DNA of 64,000 nucleotides from an uncultured Alphaproteobacteria bacterium. Its GTDB lineage: Bacteria > Pseudomonadota > Alphaproteobacteria > HIMB59. Location: NCBI GenBank assembly GCA_902555695.1, contig CACDTV010000002.1:88457-152456 (forward strand), given 5' to 3'. The position numbers and the translations under genes are program-made. This document shows positions 57,302 through 64,000 of this stretch, piece after piece; the stretch's first letter is position 1; the number at the start of each line of letters is the position of its first letter. The notes below the pieces were generated by a model. The model saw nothing but the letters and a program-made list of their open reading frames with translations, did no database searches and was not told the DNA's origin.

Positions 57302-58649
57302 TGAAAAACGATTTAAATTAGTAGATACTAAAACTGGTAAAGAATACGAATTCGATGGGATCAAAGGATCTATTGGGCCAGATGTAATTAATATATCATC
57401 ACTTTATAAGAAGACAGGTTTATTTACTTATGACCCAGGATTTACATCAACAGCTGCGTGTAACTCTAAAATAACATACATTGATGGCGAGAAAGGTATT
57501 CTTCAATATAGAGGTTATCCCATTGAGGAACTTGCAAATAATAGTTCTCATTTAGAAGTTTGTTATTTACTTATGCATGGTGAGTTGCCATCAGAGAGCG
57601 ATAAAAATGAATTTGAAGAAATAATTAAAAATCATACTTTACTAAACGAACAAATAATTCAATTCTATAGAGGATTCAGAAGAGATGCCCATCCAATGGC
57701 AATGATGATCGGTATTGTTGGAGCTTTATCATCATTTTATCATGACTCTTTAAATATTGAAGATCCTGAGCATAGAATGATTGCATCACATAGAATTTTA
57801 GCAAAAATGCCTACTATAGCTGCAATGGCTTATAAATACTCAGTTGGGCAACCTTTTGTTTATCCTGTTAATAAACTTAATTACGCAGATAATTTTTTAC
57901 ATATGTGCTTTGCAACACCAACTAAGGATTATGAAATCAACCCACTTTTTTCAAAAATAATGGATCAAATCTTTATACTTCATGCTGATCATGAGCAAAA
58001 CGCCTCAACATCTACTGTGAGAACTGCTGGTTCATCTTTAGCAAACCCATATGCTTGTTTATCAGCTGGCATATCATCACTCTGGGGAAAATCACATGGG
58101 GGAGCAAATGAAGCTGTGATAGATATGATAGATGAAATAGTTTTAAATGATTTAAAACCTAAGGACTTTATTGAAGAGGTTAAAAATAAAAAAAATAAAA
58201 TAAGATTAATGGGTTTTGGTCACAGAGTATATAAAAGCTATGATCCTAGAGCTAAAGTTTTAAAGAAAAGCACAGAAGATTTATTCAAGGATTTAAAAAT
58301 TAAATCAAAAGAACTAGAAATAGCTAAAGAAATTGAAGAATTAGCATTGAATGACTCGTATTTTAAAGAAAAAAATCTTTATCCAAATGTTGATTTTTAC
58401 TCAGGTATTCTTTTAAAAGCACTAAATATACCTACTTCAATGTTTACACCAATTTTTGCAGTTGGTAGAACCGTAGGATGGCTATCGCAATGGAAAGAAA
58501 TGATTGAAGATAAAGAATTCAAAATTACTAGACCAAGACAATTGTTTACAGGAGATAAAGATAGATCCTATAAAAAGGTACCGGATAGAGAGAAGAAATC
58601 GATATTTAACCTATTGTGGCTTAAAAAGACTTTTCTAAATAATCAGTAA
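57294..58649 (+). CDS. gltA: Citrate synthase
   Basis: A 451-residue type II citrate synthase. [48 protein letters not shown] with catalytic histidine, [15 protein letters not shown] and [14 protein letters not shown] are present, followed by the catalytic aspartate in NVDFYSG. Condenses acetyl-CoA with oxaloacetate. Its last 29 bases overlap the lpxB 3' end on the opposite strand. Confidence 0.97.
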   Translation: MIDEKRFKLVDTKTGKEYEFDGIKGSIGPDVINISSLYKKTGLFTYDPGFTSTAACNSKITYIDGEKGILQYRGYPIEELANNSSHLEVCYLLMHGELPSESDKNEFEEIIKNHTLLNEQIIQFYRGFRRDAHPMAMMIGIVGALSSFYHDSLNIEDPEHRMIASHRILAKMPTIAAMAYKYSVGQPFVYPVNKLNYADNFLHMCFATPTKDYEINPLFSKIMDQIFILHADHEQNASTSTVRTAGSSLANPYACLSAGISSLWGKSHGGANEAVIDMIDEIVLNDLKPKDFIEEVKNKKNKIRLMGFGHRVYKSYDPRAKVLKKSTEDLFKDLKIKSKELEIAKEIEELALNDSYFKEKNLYPNVDFYSGILLKALNIPTSMFTPIFAVGRTVGWLSQWKEMIEDKEFKITRPRQLFTGDKDRSYKKVPDREKKSIFNLLWLKKTFLNNQ

Positions 58650-59706
58650 TTATACTTGAACGAAGGTTTTCAAAATTACTACTTTTGACCCCATTATACA
58701 TATTTTTTCTATAATTATAAAGTTTGTCTTTATTAAATTTTAAAATTGTAAAAAAATTTATTAAGTTAGTTGCTGTAAAATCATTTTGTATAAATTCTTT
58801 TACAATTTCTTTTTTATTGAAGATATTAACTAATGATAAATATTTAGATCTTACGAACAATTTAAAAATAAAATAATTTATAATATTTGCTTTATAAAAT
58901 ATTAAGTGTGGTATATTTGAAAAACAAAGTTCTAAGTGAACAGTCCCTGAGCAAGCAAAAGCAAAATCTAGTTTAGATATATTTTTATAGTAAGAATGAT
59001 CATTCAAGTGTATTTTTATATTAGAATTATCTCTAAAGTAGTTTTTTATAAATTCATAATATTCGTTTGTAACAAAAAAGTTAAAAACAAGTTCTTTATA
59101 ATTTTTAAGATTTAAAAGTAATGTCTTAATTATAAAAATATTTTTATATATTTCTTGTTGTCTACTTCCCAAAAAAATACCAATATTATTGATTTCATTA
59201 TAATCATTAGAATAATAGATTTTATTCTTTATGGGATGGCCAATATAATCATAGATATCTGAGTTGTAATAACTTTTTTCAATACTAAATATTGAAAAAA
59301 TTTTATCAAAGTTTCTATTAATAAATTTTGCTTTATTTGGTTTCCAAATAAAAACTGATGGGCCTACGATTTGACAATATTTTATTTTATTTGATTTGAA
59401 TTTTTGAATATAAAATTTTGAAAAATCAAATGAATCTACAAAAAAAATATGAGTAAATAAATGTAAATCAACAATTTCTTTAATTTTAAGTCTGAGATTG
59501 AAAAGATATTTTAAATTACGAACAATATCAACAAATCCCATAATTGGAGTAATCTTTATATTAGTTAAATCATTAAAGTCTAAATTTTCGTCATTCATAC
59601 CAAAAGTGAATATTTGATTTTTGTTAGTTTTAAAAAAATTATCTTCAAGTATTGGTTTGACAATTTGTCTACCAGATTGCTCAAGAGTTATAAATAAAGC
59701 CTTCAT
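58621..59706 (-). CDS. lpxB: Divergent lipid-A-disaccharide synthase LpxB
   Basis: A 361-residue GT19-type glycosyltransferase, expected to join UDP-diacylglucosamine and lipid [48 protein letters not shown] and [22 protein letters not shown] (residues around 255-276) correspond to LpxB blocks. The N-terminal motif usually reading GE.SGD is only LEQSGRQIV here. Context at the end of the lpxD-fabZ-lpxA-lpxI run supports the call. Confidence 0.85.
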   Translation of the reverse strand: MKALFITLEQSGRQIVKPILEDNFFKTNKNQIFTFGMNDENLDFNDLTNIKITPIMGFVDIVRNLKYLFNLRLKIKEIVDLHLFTHIFFVDSFDFSKFYIQKFKSNKIKYCQIVGPSVFIWKPNKAKFINRNFDKIFSIFSIEKSYYNSDIYDYIGHPIKNKIYYSNDYNEINNIGIFLGSRQQEIYKNIFIIKTLLLNLKNYKELVFNFFVTNEYYEFIKNYFRDNSNIKIHLNDHSYYKNISKLDFAFACSGTVHLELCFSNIPHLIFYKANIINYFIFKLFVRSKYLSLVNIFNKKEIVKEFIQNDFTATNLINFFTILKFNKDKLYNYRKNMYNGVKSSNFENLRSSIITDYLEKSF

Positions 59707-59707
59707 T

Positions 59708-60532
59708 TTATAAAATAATTAAAGAAATATTATTAGCTCTTATTTTTTTTAAAAATTCATCTTTTTCTGAAATTAAAATATTATTATTAAATAAACATAT
59801 TATACGAAATTTATATTTAACAAGTAATTTGAGTGTTTCCATACCTATTATGGGAAAATCAATTTCATCGATTTGATTTGATTTTTTTGATTTAACGAAA
59901 ATTAAGTTATTAAATTTAGAATTAATCTTGCCAATTTTATTTATCATATCGTTTGTACCAAATATATCTTCCATAGCTATAACTCTATCACCATTTAAAA
60001 TAAATGATTGCGCTATGTTCATTGAGAATATTTTTTTTAAGAAGCTTTTTTTAATTTTTAATTTACTAATAATTTTTTTATTTTCACTATGAAGGTACTC
60101 ATCTTGATAAGAAACTAACATTTTTTTTAATATTTTTTTTTGGGAAATAAGAGTTAATTTATTATTAGATAAATACTTTTTTAAGATTTTAGATTGATCA
60201 TTAATATTATTAAGGAATATATCTTTTGTTATTAATAACTTTGATTTTATTGATAAATTGATCTTTTCAATAGAGGGAAGTTCGACATAACCAATAATCA
60301 GAATTTTTTTTAAGTTTTTTGACCTAATAAATGATGTTATTTTTTCTATATTTTGTATTTTAAACGTTTTACACTTACTTTTGAAATTTTTTTTTATAAG
60401 ATTATTTTCATTTATTAATATTATTTGATTAAGTAAATTTTTGTTATCTAAAAAATTTGCAACTTCATAAACGAATAAACCTGAACCAGCTATAAGGCAG
60501 ATATCATTTTTGTATGTGGCCAAGTTTTTCAT
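59708..60532 (-). CDS. lpxI: UDP-2,3-diacylglucosamine hydrolase LpxI
   Basis: A 274-residue LpxI (DUF1009) protein that releases lipid X from UDP-diacylglucosamine, replacing LpxH in many Alphaproteobacteria. The N-terminal Rossmann-like start ICLIAGSGLFVYEVANFL and the C-terminal motifs VIAMEDIFGTNDMINKIG and FPIIGMETLKLL match the family. The sequence is lysine-rich and diverged. It starts inside the lpxA 3' end (29-base overlap) and precedes lpxB by one base. Confidence 0.88.
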   Translation of the reverse strand: MKNLATYKNDICLIAGSGLFVYEVANFLDNKNLLNQIILINENNLIKKNFKSKCKTFKIQNIEKITSFIRSKNLKKILIIGYVELPSIEKINLSIKSKLLITKDIFLNNINDQSKILKKYLSNNKLTLISQKKILKKMLVSYQDEYLHSENKKIISKLKIKKSFLKKIFSMNIAQSFILNGDRVIAMEDIFGTNDMINKIGKINSKFNNLIFVKSKKSNQIDEIDFPIIGMETLKLLVKYKFRIICLFNNNILISEKDEFLKKIRANNISLIIL

Positions 60533-61262
60533 TTAAAATTGATTTATATTCATGAAATATACTCTCTACTTTGTCATTAGTTGATAAATTAAACTTTTTA
60601 TTATCAAAACTCTCATGAAGTGAGTTAATTTGATTTATTTCATTTTTATTAAAATTATTTCTTCTTATTCCTACTAAATTTAAACCTCGTAATTTTGCTC
60701 TATTACCGATAGCTAAACTGAATGGTAAAACATTTTTATCTATTCCACTCATACCTCCTATCATTGAATAGGAACCTATAGTTACAAATTGAATTACTGC
60801 AGATAAACCACCTATGACCACGTTATCAAGAATATTTACATGACCACCTAAAGTAACTTGATTTACAAAAATATTATTATTATTAATTTTGCAATCGTGG
60901 GCTATATGTACACCAGTCATAAAGAGATTTTTATCTTTAATAATAGTTTTCATACCCCCATCTTTAGTTCCCTTGCTTATTGTGACATTTTCTCTAAATG
61001 TGTTAGAGTCTCCGATTTCTAAAAAGCTTTCCTCTCCAGAGAATTTCAAATCTTGAGGATCACAGCCTATATTTGAAAAAGGGTAAAAAGTATTATTTCT
61101 TCCTATAGTTGTATTTCCTGTGATAGAAACATGAGATTTTATTTCTGTGCCGTCACCTATTGAGATTTCCCCATCTATATTACAAAAAGGTCCAATCTTA
61201 ACATTATCACCAATTAAAACAGATTTGCTAACTCTACTACTTGGATGAATCTGGAACGTCAT
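60504..61262 (-). CDS. lpxA: UDP-N-acetylglucosamine acyltransferase
   Basis: A 252-residue left-handed beta-helix acyltransferase for the first step of lipid A synthesis. Hexapeptide repeats run from about residue 3 to 180, and the catalytic histidine is H122 in VHIAHDCKI. GGMSGIDKNVLPFSLAIGNR and the helical C-terminus with NLVGIRRNNF are typical. Near family length. It overlaps fabZ by 26 bases. Confidence 0.96.
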   Translation of the reverse strand: MTFQIHPSSRVSKSVLIGDNVKIGPFCNIDGEISIGDGTEIKSHVSITGNTTIGRNNTFYPFSNIGCDPQDLKFSGEESFLEIGDSNTFRENVTISKGTKDGGMKTIIKDKNLFMTGVHIAHDCKINNNNIFVNQVTLGGHVNILDNVVIGGLSAVIQFVTIGSYSMIGGMSGIDKNVLPFSLAIGNRAKLRGLNLVGIRRNNFNKNEINQINSLHESFDNKKFNLSTNDKVESIFHEYKSILNEKLGHIQK

Positions 61263-61683
61263 GTATCATCGCTGAAAATATGCATTGTGCATGTATAACA
61301 TCATTTACAAAGCATTTACCTTCAAATTTGTAAACATTCTTAACTTTATTTAAGCGATTAACCTTTAAATTTAAAACGTCGCCGGGTATTACTGGCTTTC
61401 TAAATTTACATTTATCAATAGTCATAAATGAAACACCAGGATTTTTCATTGAGTCTTTAAGCTTCATTGCAACTGTAAAACACGCAGCTTGAACTATTGC
61501 CTCAATTACCAAAACTCCAGGCATAAGGGGTCTTCCAGGAAAATGACCTTGAAAAAAAGGTTCGTTAACTGTTACACATTTTATTGCATGTGCAGATACA
61601 TCTGGCTCATAATCAATAATTTTATCAATCAGTAAAAATGGATACCTATGAGGTAAAATCTTTTTTATTTCATTAATGTCCAT
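61237..61683 (-). CDS. fabZ: 3-hydroxyacyl-ACP dehydratase FabZ
   Basis: A 148-residue hot-dog-fold dehydratase of fatty acid synthesis. ILPHRYPFLLIDKI opens the protein, and the active site has H47 and E61 in GHFPGRPLMPGVLVIEAI. It competes with or supplies hydroxyacyl-ACP to LpxA/LpxD. Overlaps lpxA by 26 bases and lpxD by 11. Confidence 0.97.
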   Translation of the reverse strand: MDINEIKKILPHRYPFLLIDKIIDYEPDVSAHAIKCVTVNEPFFQGHFPGRPLMPGVLVIEAIVQAACFTVAMKLKDSMKNPGVSFMTIDKCKFRKPVIPGDVLNLKVNRLNKVKNVYKFEGKCFVNDVIHAQCIFSAMIHDVPDSSK

Positions 61684-62650
61684 TTGTTTTTTGTTTAATA
61701 ATTTTTTTTTTCCATTCTTTTATATCAATAGCAGGGAAACCAGCAACAACAGAATCATCTTTAATGTTTTTAGTCACACCACTTTTGGCTGCTATAACTA
61801 CGTTATCACCAATACTAATATGTCCAGCAAAACCTGCTTGACCACCAATGGTAACGTTATTTCCTATTTTGACACTACCTGAGATACCTGTTTGAGCTGC
61901 TATACAGGCATTATTACCAATATTTACATTATGAGCAATATGAACCATGTTATCTATCATTGAATTCTTACCTATAAAAGTGTAGTCAATTTTGGCTCTA
62001 TCTATCGTGCATGATGAGCCAATATGGACATCACTGTCAATAATAACAATACCTAATTGAGGATTTAAATTTTTAGAGCCTCTATTTTTAAAATCAAAAC
62101 CAAAGCCTGTAGTTCCAATACTAGAATTATCAGATATTATTACGTTATCACCTAATATTGAATTTTTAATTACAACATTATTTTTTATAATACAGTTTTT
62201 TCCAATCTGAACACCCCTTGAAATAAAACAATTTTTTCCAATTTCGCTTGAACTATCTATGTTTGCAAATTTAGAGATATATGATCCATTTATATTATCA
62301 AATTCATCTGGGAAATTTTCTAAATCATCATGATAAAAAATATAATTTAATATTTTGTTGTATGAATCATTTATATTTTTAACAACACTTATATTTTTAT
62401 AATAATTTATATTTTCTTTAGAGCTTGTTATTACATGAATAGATTTTGATTCTATATCTTTTACAAGAAATTCATTTTCTAAAAACAAAATTGAATTTTC
62501 TCTTATGATAGATAACGATGAGATATCAGATACTATGAAGTCTGATTTAGATTTTTTGAATAATAAATTATCTTCCAAATAATTATTTAAATAGTCAATA
62601 TTAATTTTATTCTTTAGTGGAAAAAAATTTTCTCTAATAAACTCTCTCAT
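61673..62650 (-). CDS. lpxD: UDP-3-O-(3-hydroxyacyl)glucosamine N-acyltransferase
   Basis: A 325-residue left-handed beta-helix acyltransferase. The N-terminal uridine-binding part is diverged; hexapeptide repeats begin near residue 125. GTTGFGFDF, the catalytic histidine H240 in VHIAHNVNIGNN, GISGSVKIGNN and VAGFPAIDIKEW are diagnostic. It adds the N-linked acyl chain of lipid A. Three bases separate it from bamA; no skp/ompH gene lies between. Confidence 0.95.
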   Translation of the reverse strand: MREFIRENFFPLKNKINIDYLNNYLEDNLLFKKSKSDFIVSDISSLSIIRENSILFLENEFLVKDIESKSIHVITSSKENINYYKNISVVKNINDSYNKILNYIFYHDDLENFPDEFDNINGSYISKFANIDSSSEIGKNCFISRGVQIGKNCIIKNNVVIKNSILGDNVIISDNSSIGTTGFGFDFKNRGSKNLNPQLGIVIIDSDVHIGSSCTIDRAKIDYTFIGKNSMIDNMVHIAHNVNIGNNACIAAQTGISGSVKIGNNVTIGGQAGFAGHISIGDNVVIAAKSGVTKNIKDDSVVAGFPAIDIKEWKKKIIKQKTNGH

Positions 62651-62653
62651 TTA

Positions 62654-64000
62654 TTAGAATGAAGTGCCAATAGAAAAATTGAAAGGTCTGGTCTTATCTG
62701 TTGTATTTTTCTCAATCGGTTGTGCATAAGATAGAGATATTGGACCTATTGCTGTGATAAAATCAAAAGATGTCCCAATTGAAGTTCTTAAATCAAAATC
62801 TGAAGATGAAGAATAGTCACTGTTCCATATAGAACCAGTTGTTAAGAAAAATTTAATATTAATATTATCTTTATCATCAAAAATAAATGAACTGCCATAT
62901 CCTATTGTGCTAGTAAAAAATTCATTACCCCCAAGGTATATATTTCCATCATAGGGGCCGATACCTCTATAATCAAACCCTTTGAAATTGAGGCCACCTA
63001 AACCGAATGCATTGATAGTTTTTAATTTGGAATTTAATGACTCAGCATAACCATATTTATTGTTAACGAAAATATAATTTTTTGATCTATTAAGTCTTAT
63101 GTAATTTTTATTTGTTAAAACTATTTTATAAAAAGAAGTATCTGAGATGCCCTCAGGTGATATTAGGAAATCAATTTTATTAATATTTCCATTTGTAGGA
63201 TTCAAGAAATTATCTGAAGTATCATAATTTAGAGAAAATTTTAAATTATAGTTTACAAAATTTCCTATATTATCATTAATTGATGAGGAAGTATTATTAA
63301 CTGCAGAATGGCCTTTGAAATCCTCATAGCTTATCCCTGCTCCATAACTAAGATATTCATTTTTTTTGAAATTAATAAAGTATCCTAGTCCTCTAGAAGA
63401 TGCCTTATATCCAAAGGAGTTTGTATAATCTTTATCCTGATTATAAATAGTATATGTATTTGTTAAATTAGGGTTTAAAATAGGATACTGAATATAATTT
63501 AAATCAAATTTTAAATCCTCTGAATTTAATACAAAGTTTGAGCTAATGCTGTTTCCAGATCCAAAAATATTCTGATCTTCTATTCCAAAAGTAAAACCTG
63601 CTCCTGTATCAGCATTAAAAGTTCCAGCTAATAAAAGATTGCCTGTTTTTGTATTTTCATCAATATCAATAGTTATATTTACTAATTGGTTCTCAACATT
63701 TGTTTCAGTATTAATTGATTTGATATATGGATAATTATTTAAAATTTTTACAGATTTTTGAAGACTGTGTTTACTAAAGTATTCTCCAGGTTGAATTAAC
63801 AACTTAGAGCGAATAGTCTTACTTTTAGTAATAGAATTTCCAGTTATTTCAATTTTATTAACCACAATCGGATCAATTTTTTGTGTGATAAATGATATAT
63901 CAATATTATTTTCGTCTACTTGATTAAAATCTAATTCAATAGATCTATCAAAAATATTATTTGATATTAAGTTATTATTAAAGATCTCAAGATACTTATC
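62654..64000 (-). CDS. bamA: Outer-membrane assembly factor BamA, 5' end beyond window
   Basis: 449 codons are visible and the frame stays open to the right edge, so the N-terminal POTRA domains are missing. A POTRA segment (VVNKIEITGNSITKSKTIRS, then FSKHSLQKSVKILNNYPYIK) is followed by the Omp85 beta-barrel beginning near GNLLLAGTFNADTGAGFTFG. NKYGYAESLN, GLGGLNFKGFDYRGIGP (the L6-type RGF/RGIG motif, here YRGIG) and a terminal aromatic, FSIGTSF, fit BamA. It inserts outer-membrane proteins. Start of the bamA-lpxD-fabZ-lpxA-lpxI-lpxB run. Confidence 0.93.
   Translation of the reverse strand, partial: DKYLEIFNNNLISNNIFDRSIELDFNQVDENNIDISFITQKIDPIVVNKIEITGNSITKSKTIRSKLLIQPGEYFSKHSLQKSVKILNNYPYIKSINTETNVENQLVNITIDIDENTKTGNLLLAGTFNADTGAGFTFGIEDQNIFGSGNSISSNFVLNSEDLKFDLNYIQYPILNPNLTNTYTIYNQDKDYTNSFGYKASSRGLGYFINFKKNEYLSYGAGISYEDFKGHSAVNNTSSSINDNIGNFVNYNLKFSLNYDTSDNFLNPTNGNINKIDFLISPEGISDTSFYKIVLTNKNYIRLNRSKNYIFVNNKYGYAESLNSKLKTINAFGLGGLNFKGFDYRGIGPYDGNIYLGGNEFFTSTIGYGSSFIFDDKDNINIKFFLTTGSIWNSDYSSSSDFDLRTSIGTSFDFITAIGPISLSYAQPIEKNTTDKTRPFNFSIGTSF

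Overview
The window is a densely packed, very A+T-rich bacterial chromosome segment with about 65 protein genes, two tRNA genes and no gene-free stretch above 300 bases; the longest is about 150 bases, at 26233-26382. Several features point to a streamlined marine alphaproteobacterium: the NDUFS4-type complex I subunit, a lipoyl domain fused to pyruvate dehydrogenase E1-beta, a fused IspDF, NtrY/NtrX, the order tpiA-ppiD-trpE-trpG-trpD-trpC-moaC-moeA-lexA, and the bamA-lpxD-fabZ-lpxA-lpxI-lpxB block. Genes commonly overlap by 1, 4, 8 or more bases. The lineage (SAR11-like or HIMB59/AEGEAN-169-like) is inferred from style, not proven.

Region 1 (1-9200, mostly minus strand): the start of an unknown gene, an AlaC-like aminotransferase, an exported FG-GAP calcium-repeat protein, a small orphan gene, guaA, guaB, a GFA-like zinc protein, an alpha/beta hydrolase and metY. 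The last codons of guaA are duplicated about 0.5 kb downstream, so the orphan gene sits between two att-like direct repeats, as expected for an insertion at the guaA 3' end.

Region 2 (9288-13996): a four-gene overlapping unit encodes D-glycerate 3-kinase, a glucosyl-3-phosphoglycerate phosphatase candidate, a GT81-type glucosyl-3-phosphoglycerate synthase and a GH13_18 glucosylglycerate phosphorylase candidate. Together they would form a complete synthesis-and-recovery loop for the compatible solute glucosylglycerate. A tRNA-Arg gene precedes the unit.

Region 3 (14060-30443): a complete LivGFHM-type amino-acid/amide ABC transporter with a convergent binding-protein gene, tRNA-Pro followed at once by the complex I accessory subunit, a Nudix hydrolase, a serine block (serC, a short serA, DUF1015), a few poorly characterised genes, a Gpt-like purine phosphoribosyltransferase and a four-gene BMP-type nucleoside ABC transporter. 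An AlkA-like DNA glycosylase follows. Together with guaBA, this gives the window both synthesis and salvage steps for purines.

Region 4 (30440-64000): a beta-hydroxyacid dehydrogenase, an inositol monophosphatase-like enzyme, trkA, ntrX, ntrY, ispDF, lipA and the pyruvate dehydrogenase genes, then ftsB-like, eno, kdsA, pyrG, secG and tpiA. The divergent plus-strand run is ppiD, trpEGDC, moaC, moeA, lexA, gltX and gltA. The window ends with the lipid A block and a 5'-truncated bamA. Housekeeping content dominates. The most unusual points are the guaA 3'-end duplication, the glucosylglycerate cycle, DUF1015 beside serine synthesis genes, a duplicated E3-binding segment in the dehydrogenase E2, and several enzymes whose family motifs are eroded (NtrX, PpiD, LpxB).
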